Shown: positions 9,356 to 19,331, numbered from the stretch's first letter. The stretch is 64,000 nucleotides of DNA from Fidelibacterota bacterium (GCA_002717625.1 PBEF01000003.1:58892-122891); one strand, 5' to 3'. A program made the numbers and translations. The notes: a model not told the origin generated them from the sequence alone.

Positions 9356-11061
9356 TTTAAACCTACACTTTTATAGTTAATAATTGGCAAAAACTCTTTT
9401 TTTAAATCTCTAAATAAATTAATTCGTACAGAATCTTGTTTTTCTTTTTTTATTTCTAAAGCTATTTGGGAAAAAACACGATCCAAAGAAAAAGGTTCAG
9501 CGGGTAAAAAAGATTCAAGCCTAGCAATAGAAAAAGAACCATCACTGTTTTTAATAATAGGAGAAGTTTCCCCTGGAGACATTGTAAACAAAGCTTTACC
9601 AAGAGGGCTTTGTGCCCCGCTGCTAACAGGTTCTCTAATGGCTCCCCCATATTCAACAACCAAAGAATCAAACAAAACCCCTTTTTGTTGTTTTTCTTTT
9701 AAAACAAAACCCAAACTATCATTAAAGACTCGAACCTCTGTAAAAACCGCCCTTTTAGGTTTAATATATTTATTTTTATATATTCCCTCTTCATATTTTT
9801 TTGCTACTAAAGAAGAATCTGTTTTTTTAAAAGAAGAGTTTAAAAACGTAATATATTCAGAATACAAAATATTTTTATAGTTGTTTAGCCAATCCCTTTT
9901 AAAGGAAACCGTAGCATCTATGTTGTTTGTTTGGGATAAAAGAAAAACCTCTTCTTGTAATAAAAAAGAAACAACAAGGTTTTTAATTTCTTGTTTGCTT
10001 TTTAAGGGCGGAACACGAGAGCTTGGGATGTTTTGAAGTTGTTCTATTAACCAAGACAAACCAAAACCTTTGTTTTTAAACAAAAAGAAAACATCTTGTT
10101 TTGTAAACTCTTTTAACCAAGCAATTAAGGTGTTTTTGTTTCCAAGCATTTTTTGAACCTCACGTTTTTTATCTACAAACAAAACCAGAGAATCTATAAA
10201 AGTAGCATTAAAAGAGAGGGCTCCTTGTTTAATTAAAAGAGAATCAAAATCAGCAGAAATGGTTTTTAGAGAATCAAAATCTAAAAAAGCTTGAGAAACC
10301 TTATATGAAAGGTCGGTGTAATGCTTAGGGGTGTAATAAAAATAATTAGAAACATCTTGTTTTGTTTTTAAGGCTAAATGATATCCATAAGGGGTAAGGA
10401 TAGGTTTAGAAACAACATTGTTTTTTAATTCAAAAACAGGTTTTTGAAAAGACATTACGGTTTGTCCCCAGGGCACCCAACCTAAAAAACCACCGTTTTT
10501 TTTAGCGCTAGGATCATCAGAAAAATCTGTGGCAAAGCGAGAAAAAACACTAGAGGCTTTTTCTTGGTTTAAGGCGATTTCTTTGTTTATTTCTCTATAT
10601 AAACTATCTGTTAAACTAAAAGCTTCTTTTTGAGAGATTAAAGAGCCCGTGTCTTCTTGAGATTCTGAAAAGCCAACCACAAGATGGTATATTTCAGCTT
10701 TATATTTTAGGTTTTTTATATTTGTTTCAAAGTCTTCTTGTAAAATTAAAGGACGAGCAATTAAATGTTCATATGTGTTGTTTATTAACAAAGCCTTTTT
10801 TCTGATTAATAAATCCTTTTTTATTTTAGGGTCGTTATGGAGGCCTATTTTTTCAGCTTTTTTTATAACAAGCTCTCTAGAAATAAAATCCTCTAAAGCT
10901 TCAACCTTTTTTTCTAAAGACAAACCGTCCCAGTCTTCTTTAAAAACATCTTCATAAAAGTCAGAGTTCAACCATGTTGTTGTATTGATAGTTAACAAAG
11001 GATCAGCAACAAAAGAAGCCCTTCCAATAGAAAAACAAATTAAAAAAAGAAAAATAAACAA
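9352..11061 (-). CDS. PpiC/parvulin-type peptidyl-prolyl isomerase, exported
   Basis: A 569-residue protein with an N-terminal signal (MFIFLFLICFSIGRASF), a helical SurA/PrsA-like N-domain (ALEDFISRELVIKKAEKIGL) and a parvulin domain at about 120-240. The parvulin domain has AEIYHLVV, FATDFSDDPSAKKNGGFLG and TPYGYHLALK. A second parvulin-like region lies near 440-530 (FDSLVVEYGGA, SPLGKALFTMSPGETSPI). Between them is a long lysine/phenylalanine-rich helical stretch unlike known domains. It is probably a periplasmic folding factor for outer-membrane proteins, paired with the SurA-like gene it overlaps by 4 bp. TTG at 11061 is the only start consistent with the signal peptide, 1 bp after the mfd stop. 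Confidence 0.8.
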   Translation of the reverse strand: MFIFLFLICFSIGRASFVADPLLTINTTTWLNSDFYEDVFKEDWDGLSLEKKVEALEDFISRELVIKKAEKIGLHNDPKIKKDLLIRKKALLINNTYEHLIARPLILQEDFETNIKNLKYKAEIYHLVVGFSESQEDTGSLISQKEAFSLTDSLYREINKEIALNQEKASSVFSRFATDFSDDPSAKKNGGFLGWVPWGQTVMSFQKPVFELKNNVVSKPILTPYGYHLALKTKQDVSNYFYYTPKHYTDLSYKVSQAFLDFDSLKTISADFDSLLIKQGALSFNATFIDSLVLFVDKKREVQKMLGNKNTLIAWLKEFTKQDVFFLFKNKGFGLSWLIEQLQNIPSSRVPPLKSKQEIKNLVVSFLLQEEVFLLSQTNNIDATVSFKRDWLNNYKNILYSEYITFLNSSFKKTDSSLVAKKYEEGIYKNKYIKPKRAVFTEVRVFNDSLGFVLKEKQQKGVLFDSLVVEYGGAIREPVSSGAQSPLGKALFTMSPGETSPIIKNSDGSFSIARLESFLPAEPFSLDRVFSQIALEIKKEKQDSVRINLFRDLKKEFLPIINYKSVGLN

Positions 11062-11062
11062 A

Positions 11063-13939
11063 TTAAAAAAAGGTTATTTTGTTAATAAAAGACGACAACA
11101 AAATATAATCATCTTTTGTTGTATTTTTATATTGAAAAATAAGATTTTTGTGAGAATTTAAAAACCAACACTCTTTTTGTTGTTCTTTAAAAAAAGAGAG
11201 AACAAAAGGAATAATTTTATCTATTTTAGAGCTTGTTTTTTTTACAGAGAAAGAAACAGACACTAGGTTTTCCTTTTTAGAAATTCTTGATATTTTTTTA
11301 TTTTTTGCTAATAAAGAGAGGTGTTGATTTTTTATTAAACCTTCTATTTCAGAAACACAAACACCAAAAACATCAATAATGTTTTTTTTAATTTTCTGTA
11401 ATTCATTAAAGTTGGTTGCAGAAAAAATTTGTTTATAATAAAAAGCCCTTTCTTTTTCATTAGATAAAAAAGAAGAGGGGATGGGTTTATTAAATAAGTC
11501 TACAAAGCAAGAAGGTTCTTTTGTTTGGTTGTTTAAAACCAAAGAAAGGGCTTTTGTATAATATTCAAAACCAACACCCCCGCAGCCGCTTTGTTTATAC
11601 CCAAAAAGAGACCCCCCTCCTCTTATTTCAAGGTCTGAAAGGGCAATATTATAGCCCGATCCTAAAGAACTATATCTAATAATAGCTTTAAGCCTTGAAA
11701 CACCCTCTTTAGTCAAATCTTTTTTTTCAGGAACCAAAAACCAAGAAAAGGCCTGAACAGAAGACCTTCCAACCCGTCCTCTTAGTTGGTATAGCTGAGA
11801 AAGCCCAAAAAGATGAGCGTTGTTTATAATTATTGTGTTGGCTGTTCCTATGTCTATTCCGCTTTCAATAATTGTTGTGCTAAACAAAATCTGTGTTTTT
11901 TGTTTGATAAAGCGCTGCATTTTATTTATTAATACATCGCTACTTAAAGAACCATAAATTATATCAAAAGACAAAAAAGGCAGTTCTTTAGACATAATAG
12001 AAAATATTTTTTTTAAATTACCAACAGAGTTGTCCACAAAAAAAACCTGCCCTTCTCTAGAAACTTCTTTAATAAAAATGTTTTTTATAAGGGAGGTTGA
12101 AAAGAGATTTAATGAACTAATTATAGGTTTTCTATCTATAGGGGGGGTTTGTATTAAAGAAAGGTTTCTTGCTTTGTTTAAAGACAGTTGTAGGGAGCGA
12201 GGAATAGGGGTTGCAGATAAAGCTAAAAAATTCACTCCCGGCGAAAAAGAAAAAACCTTTTCTTTGTTTTCTACACCAAACCGGTGTTCTTCATCAACAA
12301 TAAAAAGGCCACATTGAGATAAAATTTTTGAATTAAAAAGAAGGGCGCTAGTGCCAATTAAAACGTCTGTTTTTTTATTTAAAAAAAGGTCGATTTCTTT
12401 TTTTGGTTTTTTGGTTATTCGAGAAAGGGTGCCAACAAAAACACCAAAAGGAGAAAGTCTTTTTGAAAAACAATGAAAAAGCTGGTTGGTTAAAAGGGTT
12501 GTTGGTGCCAAAACAACAACCTGCTGATTGTTTAAGACAGCAGCAAATGATGTTCGGATTGCTATTTCTGTTTTTCCAAAACCAACATCTCCACAAACAA
12601 GCCTATTCATAGGGCGAGGGTTTTTAAGGTCTTCTAAAACCCTCTCCCAACACAGTTTTTGATCTTGTGTTTCTGTGTGTGGGAAGGCTTTTACAAAAGC
12701 CTCAAGATTCTCGTTGTCAACATTAAAAGAGCTTGAAAAAACAGCCTCTCTTTGGGAGTATCTTGTTAACAAAGAAGCTGCAAACTCTTCTAGTTGTCGT
12801 TGCACCAACCCCTTTTTTCTTGACCAACTACCAGGTTTGTTTAAAAAACTTAATGGTTGGTGGCTGTTTAGCGAAACAAAAGACAGCTTAGACATGTAGT
12901 TGATGTCTAGCTTTATCATCCCATCAGAAAATTTTAAACAAGCTTTTTCTTTTTTTACAGATGTTTCAAAGCCCAAAAAACGACAAAAACCAAAATCGTC
13001 ATGTATATAGGTTCCTCCAACCTCTAGGACACCAAAGACATCAAAATCAGGGGCTTTAGACGTTTTCTTATTTTTGTTGTTTAAAAACCAAAAGGGAATA
13101 AAAAACTCTCCTTGAACAGAAAAACCCCTATCAACAGGAACATCAACCAACAGAAAATTAACATCTTTTTTGTTTATAAAGTCTTGATAATTAATACTTT
13201 TTATTTGTAAAGAAATGTTTTTTTTGTTTTTTGTTTCTCTGCTTATGGTTTGTTTTTCATATTTATATATAATAAAATCTTTTTCTAAAAGCTTTTGACA
13301 GGAAAGTTTTTTTTGTGAAAGTTTTTCTCCAATAAAAACCTTTTTTATTTCTTTAATAATCATGTTGTTTTGAGCGTTAATAAGATAAATTTTACACAAG
13401 GAGCCCAAAAAACTAACTCTATATGTTTTATTGGAGTCAAAAGGCACCAAATCTACAACGCCTCCCCTAATTAAAAAATTTCCAGGCAAAAGAGCCTCTC
13501 CCTTTGTAAAGCCCAGAGCCTTTAGTTCTCTAATTAAATCATCAAACAAAGTTTTTTCATCAATAGAAAAAGGATAATCTTTTTGTTGAGGAATCAGAGG
13601 AATAGAAAAAAGAGAGTTTTCTATAAAACACAGAGAAAGCCCTTTTTTGTTTCTGGCTATTTTTTGTATAGAGATAGAGCTGCTAGAAAAATATTTATTT
13701 AAAACAGACAAAGAACCCTGTTGTTGTTTGTTGATACAGGCTATGCTTTCCCCTATTTCTTCTTGCAGGACCACAGCAACACGATCTATAAACAGACCGT
13801 TAGACAAAAAACAAGATTTGTTTTTTAGATTTTGTGCAAAAAAAAGAACAGCCTCAAAAGAAACTCCCGATATAGAAGAAATTGTCCCTTTTTCTAAAGC
13901 CAAGCAGGTTTTCTTAAAAAGAGAGTCTTTATGTTTCAC
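11063..13939 (-). CDS. mfd: Transcription-repair coupling factor Mfd
   Basis: The 958-residue Mfd translocase removes RNA polymerase stalled at DNA lesions and recruits UvrA. A UvrB-like N-module occupies about 1-250 (GEALLPGNFLIRGGVVDLVPF). The RNAP-interacting Tudor-like segment reads GTYIHDDFGFCRFLGFE near 310. The superfamily 2 motor has Walker A CGDVGFGKTEIAIR, box II VDEEHRFG, box III ALSATPIPRSLQLSL and GRVGRS. The D7 autoinhibitory domain is C-terminal. It is shorter than the usual 1100-1200 residues, mostly in the N-terminal half. Its start overlaps the mnmG end by 11 bp, and that overlap carries a parS palindrome. uvrA is also in the window, at 52040. Confidence 0.95.
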   Translation of the reverse strand: MKHKDSLFKKTCLALEKGTISSISGVSFEAVLFFAQNLKNKSCFLSNGLFIDRVAVVLQEEIGESIACINKQQQGSLSVLNKYFSSSSISIQKIARNKKGLSLCFIENSLFSIPLIPQQKDYPFSIDEKTLFDDLIRELKALGFTKGEALLPGNFLIRGGVVDLVPFDSNKTYRVSFLGSLCKIYLINAQNNMIIKEIKKVFIGEKLSQKKLSCQKLLEKDFIIYKYEKQTISRETKNKKNISLQIKSINYQDFINKKDVNFLLVDVPVDRGFSVQGEFFIPFWFLNNKNKKTSKAPDFDVFGVLEVGGTYIHDDFGFCRFLGFETSVKKEKACLKFSDGMIKLDINYMSKLSFVSLNSHQPLSFLNKPGSWSRKKGLVQRQLEEFAASLLTRYSQREAVFSSSFNVDNENLEAFVKAFPHTETQDQKLCWERVLEDLKNPRPMNRLVCGDVGFGKTEIAIRTSFAAVLNNQQVVVLAPTTLLTNQLFHCFSKRLSPFGVFVGTLSRITKKPKKEIDLFLNKKTDVLIGTSALLFNSKILSQCGLFIVDEEHRFGVENKEKVFSFSPGVNFLALSATPIPRSLQLSLNKARNLSLIQTPPIDRKPIISSLNLFSTSLIKNIFIKEVSREGQVFFVDNSVGNLKKIFSIMSKELPFLSFDIIYGSLSSDVLINKMQRFIKQKTQILFSTTIIESGIDIGTANTIIINNAHLFGLSQLYQLRGRVGRSSVQAFSWFLVPEKKDLTKEGVSRLKAIIRYSSLGSGYNIALSDLEIRGGGSLFGYKQSGCGGVGFEYYTKALSLVLNNQTKEPSCFVDLFNKPIPSSFLSNEKERAFYYKQIFSATNFNELQKIKKNIIDVFGVCVSEIEGLIKNQHLSLLAKNKKISRISKKENLVSVSFSVKKTSSKIDKIIPFVLSFFKEQQKECWFLNSHKNLIFQYKNTTKDDYILLSSFINKITFF

Positions 13940-15758
13940 GTGAAACTTTTTTAATATTTATTCCAATTAAAGTAATGTCTGTGGGCCTTATTCCAGAGAT
14001 TCTAGAGGCCTGACCAAGTGTTTCTGGTTGGATTTTGTTAAGCCTAGATCTAGATTCGTTGGATAAGCCTTGTAGTTGGTTGTAGTTAAAATTCTTTGGG
14101 ATGCGAGCTTTTTCTAGTTTTTGTATAGAGGCCATTCTTTGTTGTTCGTTAACAATATATCCTTCGTATTTAATGTTTGTTTCAACGGAAAAGACGGCTT
14201 CTTTAAAAAAATAAAGCTTTTTATATTCTTTTGGAATAATGCTAAGCAGAGAAATTTCAGGCCTTTTAATATGTTTTGCTGCCAACACGGTTTTGTTTTT
14301 TAGTGTTATTTTATGTTGGTTTACCCAATTCAATACTTTGTTTTTTTCTTTAAAAAACAAAGAGGTGTGTTTTTTTTGGTTTAAGTTTAAAAGCCCTTGA
14401 TTTTGTGCAATATCAGCCAACCTTTCATAGCAGTTATCTGGGCGCAAAGACAGGCGGTGCTCAGACCTAGAGGTAAACATTCTATATGGTTCATCGAGGT
14501 GTGTGGTGATAAGGTCATCTATCATAACCCCTATATAAGAAGAGTCTCTTGATAAAATAAAAGGATCTTTTTTTTGTGTATAAAGAAGAGCGTTTGCTCC
14601 AGAAACAAGGCCTTGTGCCGCAGCCTCTTCATACCCAGAAGTTCCATTAATTTGTCCTGCAAAAAAGAGCCCTTTTATTGTTTTAGACATTAGCCCCGCA
14701 TTTAATTGATATGGAGGAGCATAATCATATTCAATAGCATACCCTGGTCTGATAAATTCAACCTTTTCTAATCCCGGAATAGCTCGCAAGGCTTGCTTTT
14801 GCACAGCCTCTGATAAAGAGGTGGAAAAACCGTTTAAATATATTTGGTTAGAGTTAGACCATTCGGGCTCTAAAAATAATAAGTGAGAAGGATTTTCTTT
14901 AAATCTAAAAATTTTATCTTCTATGCTTGGACAATATCTTGGACCAACGCCCTTTATTTTTCCAGAAAACATCGCAGAGGACTGAATGTTTTTGTGGATA
15001 ATTTTGTGAACAGAGGCGTTCGTTCTGACAGTATAACAGGGCTCTTGTTTTTTTTTGAAAGGTCTTTTTGTAAACAGAGAAAAAGGCTCTATTGTAGAGT
15101 CTCCCTGAGCTTCTTCTGTCTGTTTCCAGTCAATACTGTTTTTACTTAAACGGGGAGGAGTTCCGGTTTTAAGCCTTCCCGTTTTAATACCATGTTCACG
15201 CAAACATTCTGTTAGTCCTTGGGCTGGAGGCTCTCCCATCCTTCCTGCAGAAAAAGAATTTTTTCCTATATGTATTAATCCGTTTAAAAAAGTTCCACAG
15301 GTTATAATCGCGGCAGAACATTCTAAAAACCCTTCTTTTTTTAGTTTTACAGAAACAATCCTTTCTTTTTTAATGCTAAAAGCAACAACCTCATCTTCAA
15401 CAATCTTTATTCTCGAGTTTGTTTTTAATATTTTTGAAACATACTTTGGGTATGTTTTTTTATCTACCTGTGCACGAAGAGCCCAAACAGCCCTCCCTTT
15501 TGTTTTGTTTAAGGTTTTAAATTGTATTCCAGAAAAATCTGAACAAAAACCCATTGTTCCACCAAGAGCATCAATCTCTTTAACAAGATGTGATTTTCCA
15601 AGGCCCCCTATTGCAGGGTTACAAGAAAGCCTCCCAATTGCTTTTTTATCCATTGTTATTAATATGCAGCTACCCCCCATTCTTGATATTGCGAGTGCAG
15701 CCTCAATCCCGGCATGGCCGCCCCCTGCAACAACAATGGGCTTGTTATTTTCCAACAC
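13929..15758 (-). CDS. mnmG: tRNA uridine-5-carboxymethylaminomethyl modification enzyme MnmG (GidA)
   Basis: This 609-residue FAD enzyme works with MnmE to form cmnm5U at the wobble position of tRNAs. The Rossmann FAD site is VVAGGGHAGIEAALAISRMG at residues 9-28. Further family marks are CNPAIGGLGKSHLVKEIDALGG, the NAD-binding ITCGTFLNGLIHIG, the conserved Cys/His-rich GPRYCPSIEDKI, and GQINGTSGYEEAAAQGL. The C-terminal helical domain is intact, ending KKVSRET. These last residues (VSRET) are encoded by the parS palindrome. Its start lies inside the end of mnmE (14 bp overlap), so the two are translationally coupled. mnmE-mnmG near dnaA/rpmH is a classical arrangement. Confidence 0.96.
   Translation of the reverse strand: MLENNKPIVVAGGGHAGIEAALAISRMGGSCILITMDKKAIGRLSCNPAIGGLGKSHLVKEIDALGGTMGFCSDFSGIQFKTLNKTKGRAVWALRAQVDKKTYPKYVSKILKTNSRIKIVEDEVVAFSIKKERIVSVKLKKEGFLECSAAIITCGTFLNGLIHIGKNSFSAGRMGEPPAQGLTECLREHGIKTGRLKTGTPPRLSKNSIDWKQTEEAQGDSTIEPFSLFTKRPFKKKQEPCYTVRTNASVHKIIHKNIQSSAMFSGKIKGVGPRYCPSIEDKIFRFKENPSHLLFLEPEWSNSNQIYLNGFSTSLSEAVQKQALRAIPGLEKVEFIRPGYAIEYDYAPPYQLNAGLMSKTIKGLFFAGQINGTSGYEEAAAQGLVSGANALLYTQKKDPFILSRDSSYIGVMIDDLITTHLDEPYRMFTSRSEHRLSLRPDNCYERLADIAQNQGLLNLNQKKHTSLFFKEKNKVLNWVNQHKITLKNKTVLAAKHIKRPEISLLSIIPKEYKKLYFFKEAVFSVETNIKYEGYIVNEQQRMASIQKLEKARIPKNFNYNQLQGLSNESRSRLNKIQPETLGQASRISGIRPTDITLIGINIKKVSRET
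13932..13947. promoter_or_regulatory. parS centromere-like site (ParB binding)
   Basis: The plus strand reads TGTTTCACGTGAAACT. The perfect 14 bp palindrome GTTTCACGTGAAAC (13933-13946) is the core of the near-universal chromosomal parS consensus TGTTNCACGTGAAACA; only the last flanking base differs. It is embedded in coding DNA: it encodes the last residues of MnmG and overlaps the first codons of mfd. ParB spreads from such sites to build the origin-segregation complex. parA and parB are not in this window. It is about 10 kb from dnaA, which fits the known origin-proximal clustering of parS. Confidence 0.8.
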
Positions 15759-17091
15759 AAAACCCCTTAAATATTGAATGTAAAATTTCTTCTTTTTCAG
15801 AAGGCCGGATAAGAGAGTTAAACTGGTCTCTTATTAAATATAAATCAGACAAACAAGCAGACAAATCCTTGGTGTTTTTATATTTTTGAACAGCAAGACC
15901 AAGGTCTTGTTTTATTCTTTTTAAAAGGGTCTGTTGTCTTTTATTAACTAAATAAAAATATTGAGATTGAAATTCACTCCTTTCTTTTTTATAACATGTT
16001 AATAAGTGTGTTAATAAAGGGTTTATGCCCTGGTTTTTTTTACAAGAAACATAAAAGATGTTTTCTTCTTTTTTATTGGTTGTTTTTAAATCTATTTTAT
16101 TTAATACCAAAACAGTTGTTTTCTTTTTAATATATTTATTTAGTTGTTTTAATATTTTTAAGGGGTTTTTATCGTCTACAACAATTAAAATATGAGCCCT
16201 TTTGATTTCTTGGTAGCTTTTTTCTATTCCCAATAATTCTGCCTTGTTGTTTGTTTTTCTTAGTCCCGCCGTATCTATTAATGTAATGAAAGCCGTATCT
16301 ATATATATATCTGCCTCTACGGTATCCCTTGTTGTTCCTTGTTCGCTAGTAACAATTGATCTGCTTTTTCCTAACAGAAGATTAAAGAGAGATGATTTTC
16401 CTACATTTGGAAGCCCTATAATAGCCACGCGCATTTCAGAGGCCTTTTTTTCAACAGTATAGCTTTTTAGCAAAATATCTATAATTTGTTGTTGGCTTTT
16501 TTGGAGACTATGGTGAAATTTTTGCACTGTTTTTGCACTTATTTCTTCTTCTGTAAAATCTATCTCATGTTCCCCTTCAATAAGAATGTTTTCGATGCTA
16601 TCTTTGCTTTCTTGAAGTTTTTTAGAAAGGCCCCCTTTAATTGTGTTTAATAAGTAATAACTATCAACGCTATTATTGGCCTCTACAATGGATGAAATTG
16701 CCTCTGCCTGCAATAAATCAATTTTATTATTACAAAAAGCTCTATAGCTAAACTCTCCCGGCAAGGCCTGTCTTGCTCCCAGGTCTACTATGGTTTCAAT
16801 TAATTTGTTTGCAATAATAATACCTCCGTGTACAGAAATTTCTAAACTGTCTTCTCCGGTAAAGCTTTTAGGGGCCTGATAATATACAAGAGAAGCAAAA
16901 TCAAAAGGATCTTTTTCTTGAAGAGCATAAATATATTTTAAATACACATGGTTGGGCTGAGGGCTGGTTTGGGTTTTTGTTAATGAAGCAAATATATATT
17001 TGCTCTTTTCTCCAGACAAACGAATAACATTTAAAGCAGACTTTCCAGGTATTGTGGCTAAGGCAACAATATTATCTAAACGATCATACAC
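15745..17091 (-). CDS. mnmE: tRNA modification GTPase MnmE (TrmE)
   Basis: This 448-residue GTPase is the partner of MnmG in wobble-uridine modification. The N-terminal formyl-THF-binding domain (1-120) includes ALATIPGKSALNVIRLSG and PKSFTGEDSLEISVHGG. A helical domain carries an inserted Ras-like G domain with GLPNVGKSSLFNLLLG (G1), VTSEQGTTRDTVEADIYI (G2), DTAGLR (G3) and LNKIDLK (G4). The protein ends FCVGK, the conserved C-terminal CxGK motif. The start is GTG at 17091; a nearby ATG upstream is out of frame. It overlaps mnmG by 14 bp and starts 7 bp after yidC. Confidence 0.95.
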   Translation of the reverse strand: MYDRLDNIVALATIPGKSALNVIRLSGEKSKYIFASLTKTQTSPQPNHVYLKYIYALQEKDPFDFASLVYYQAPKSFTGEDSLEISVHGGIIIANKLIETIVDLGARQALPGEFSYRAFCNNKIDLLQAEAISSIVEANNSVDSYYLLNTIKGGLSKKLQESKDSIENILIEGEHEIDFTEEEISAKTVQKFHHSLQKSQQQIIDILLKSYTVEKKASEMRVAIIGLPNVGKSSLFNLLLGKSRSIVTSEQGTTRDTVEADIYIDTAFITLIDTAGLRKTNNKAELLGIEKSYQEIKRAHILIVVDDKNPLKILKQLNKYIKKKTTVLVLNKIDLKTTNKKEENIFYVSCKKNQGINPLLTHLLTCYKKERSEFQSQYFYLVNKRQQTLLKRIKQDLGLAVQKYKNTKDLSACLSDLYLIRDQFNSLIRPSEKEEILHSIFKGFCVGK

Positions 17092-17098
17092 AGCCCCA

Positions 17099-18820
17099 TT
17101 ATCCTTGTTTCAACGATCTTTGTTGTAAATAATTTAAAATATTATATACTAAATAATACAAATTTAAACCTGAAGGGAAGCTGTTAAACAATAAAAAGAA
17201 AAAGCCAGACATAATATACATCATGGGCTTTTGCTGGCTATCCATGGCAGCCATAGACATTTTTTGTGTTAAAAACATTGAAACTCCTAATAAAATTGGC
17301 AAAACGGCAACCTGGTCACCATAGATAGGAATATTAAAAGGTAAATAAAAAATTGTATCAGGTTGAGCTAAATTTGAAATCCACCCAAAAAAAGGAGCTC
17401 CTCTAAATTCAATAGTAGAACGAAACACTAAAAAAAGAGAAAAGAGTAAAGGCATTTGCAGCAACATAGGAAGACAGCCCCCTAAAGGGTTAACGCCCTC
17501 TTCTTTATAAAGCTTAACCATTTCTTGGTTTAGTCTCTGAGAGTCGTTTTTATATTTTTCCTGTAATTTTTTTAATTTTGGCTGAACCTTTTGCATGTTT
17601 TGAGAAGACTCAAAGCTTTTTTTCATTAAAGGCCCTGTAATAATTCGAATTAAAAAGGCAAATAAAATTAAAATAATACCATAGTTGAGACCAATAGAGT
17701 GCATGGTTTTTAATAGCCATAATACTCCCCTGCTAAAAGGCTGGATAATAAACCAACCAAAATTCATAATTCTATCTAAAGAAGTATCAAGGCTATTAAT
17801 ATAATCAATATCTAAGGGGCCAAGATACATAGAGGCTGACAGTGAGCTTTCTTTGCTAAACACAGAGGCGCTATAAGAAGGAACAATGGCTTCTTGATTA
17901 AAGGTATATGGGACAGACTCAATAGAAGCAGATTCTGCATTATAAGGTATTAGGGCGGCAATAAAATATTTATTTCTAACAGCAGCCCAATCAATTGTAT
18001 CTGAGATGATGATATCTTCTATTGTGTCTGTTATATTGGTGGGGGCAAACCAAAGATCTGTAATTTCTTTATTGTGTGAAATGTATGCCGCGCTATATGT
18101 TTGAACATCGTCATATAGGTTTTTCTCGGTATTACGGAGACCTTTGTCCCAAATTAAATAGACCTGCTCTAGACCACCTTGAGTATCTTCAACAAACACA
18201 TGGTGCTTACTGGTAAAATCATTACCAAAAAAAACAGTTTTTTTATTAATTATAAAGCGTGGATCTATAAGCTCTGTTTCAATAATTAAAGAATCTTCTA
18301 GCCCAAGAACCGTTTTTTGATTGTTTTTAATATAAGGGTTGTTTTTTAATATAAAGGGCTGGCTAAGAACTATAGCAGCACCAGAATAAACGACTCCCAC
18401 ACAAGGCGCACACAAGCTGTTTTGATTTAAAAGAAGTGAAACGTTAGCGCTGTCTTGATATATTCCATCAGAAGAATAGCCACCTAAATATTTATTAGTA
18501 CCATCTGATATTAAGCTATAATCAACAAAAGAGCCTCCTCCAATATTAGACCAAACAGCGTTATATAGGCTAGATTCAATCTGTATGGTTTGTTTTTGTG
18601 AAGAAGCGTTGTTCGAAGAGGTATTTTTTGTTTGTTTTTCAGCTCTGAGAAGTTCAGTTTCTTTTACAACAGCCAAGACCTCTTCCTTGGAGGTGTTTTG
18701 TATAGAGACCTGTTCTTCCTGCTGTGTTTCATATCCTATAAGGCTTAAATAGTACGGTGTTAATAGTAAAATTAATAAAACTAAAAAACCAGCTAGAAAA
18801 GTTTTTTTTAAATCATTCAA
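17099..18820 (-). CDS. yidC: Membrane protein insertase YidC
   Basis: The 573-residue YidC/Oxa1 insertase is of the long Gram-negative type. Residues 7-25 form the first membrane segment. A large periplasmic beta-sandwich domain spans about 60-330. The conserved five-helix core starts at GILILFAFLIRIITGPLMKK, which holds the hydrophilic-groove arginine. EEGVNPLGGCLPMLLQMP and SGLNLYYLVYNILNYLQQ follow. It inserts inner-membrane proteins alone or with SecYEG. The long periplasmic domain supports a two-membrane cell. It overlaps rnpA by 4 bp; no yidD-like gene separates them. Confidence 0.96.
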   Translation of the reverse strand: MNDLKKTFLAGFLVLLILLLTPYYLSLIGYETQQEEQVSIQNTSKEEVLAVVKETELLRAEKQTKNTSSNNASSQKQTIQIESSLYNAVWSNIGGGSFVDYSLISDGTNKYLGGYSSDGIYQDSANVSLLLNQNSLCAPCVGVVYSGAAIVLSQPFILKNNPYIKNNQKTVLGLEDSLIIETELIDPRFIINKKTVFFGNDFTSKHHVFVEDTQGGLEQVYLIWDKGLRNTEKNLYDDVQTYSAAYISHNKEITDLWFAPTNITDTIEDIIISDTIDWAAVRNKYFIAALIPYNAESASIESVPYTFNQEAIVPSYSASVFSKESSLSASMYLGPLDIDYINSLDTSLDRIMNFGWFIIQPFSRGVLWLLKTMHSIGLNYGIILILFAFLIRIITGPLMKKSFESSQNMQKVQPKLKKLQEKYKNDSQRLNQEMVKLYKEEGVNPLGGCLPMLLQMPLLFSLFLVFRSTIEFRGAPFFGWISNLAQPDTIFYLPFNIPIYGDQVAVLPILLGVSMFLTQKMSMAAMDSQQKPMMYIMSGFFFLLFNSFPSGLNLYYLVYNILNYLQQRSLKQG

Positions 18821-19137
18821 TTTGACCTTCCTTGTATTTTAAGCGCCAACTGTTCAAAGGCTTGTTGAATATCTTTAAAAAGAATGTTTTTTTGTAAAGG
18901 CCTTACCATTAAGCCGAGGCTGTGTTGGTTTTTTAGAAGAATGCTATACATAGAGCGCAATCTTCTTTTAAGTTTGTTGCGTGACACAGCATTACCATAT
19001 TTTTTTCCTACCATTAAATATAAATATTGATCCCCCTCACAAAGTGAATACTGAAAAGAAAGAAGATTATTATATAAAAAAGGCTGAGAAGAACCCAGGC
19101 GTCGGCTAAAGAGGTTAGATGTCTTATATTTATTCAA
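18817..19137 (-). CDS. rnpA: Ribonuclease P protein component
   Basis: A 106-residue basic protein subunit of RNase P, which with the catalytic RNA trims tRNA 5' leaders. The family signature is present as [18 protein letters not shown] (RNR motif region) at about 45-62, preceded by the [15 protein letters not shown] region. The start is TTG at 19137, overlapping the rpmH TGA as TTGA; no ATG fits. The order rpmH-rnpA-yidC-mnmE-mnmG is the classical origin-proximal cluster. The RNase P RNA gene is not in the window. Confidence 0.93.
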   Translation of the reverse strand: MNKYKTSNLFSRRLGSSQPFLYNNLLSFQYSLCEGDQYLYLMVGKKYGNAVSRNKLKRRLRSMYSILLKNQHSLGLMVRPLQKNILFKDIQQAFEQLALKIQGRSN

Positions 19138-19274
19138 GAACTAACAGAAATACGCTTTCTGCCCTTTTTTCTTCGAGCAGTCAAAACCTTTTGTCCTGAC
19201 TTCGTACTCATGCGGCTTTTAAACCCATGTTTGTTTTTTCTTTTTCTATTACTAATATGTTTTGTTGTTTTCAT
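19134..19274 (-). CDS. rpmH: 50S ribosomal protein L34
   Basis: A 46-residue highly basic protein starting at the ATG at 19274, with [16 protein letters not shown] and the end [14 protein letters not shown]. It matches the bacterial L34 pattern (SNRKRKxxHGFRxRMxTxxGRxVLxxRRxKGRxRLxV). The N-terminus is MKTTKHI instead of the usual MKRTYQP. It is tightly coupled to rnpA downstream. Confidence 0.93.
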   Translation of the reverse strand: MKTTKHISNRKRKNKHGFKSRMSTKSGQKVLTARRKKGRKRISVSS

Positions 19275-19331
19275 AACTATCCTATTTTTACAAGCCGCTT
19301 AATTTAACACTTAATTATTTAAAACCAGTAA

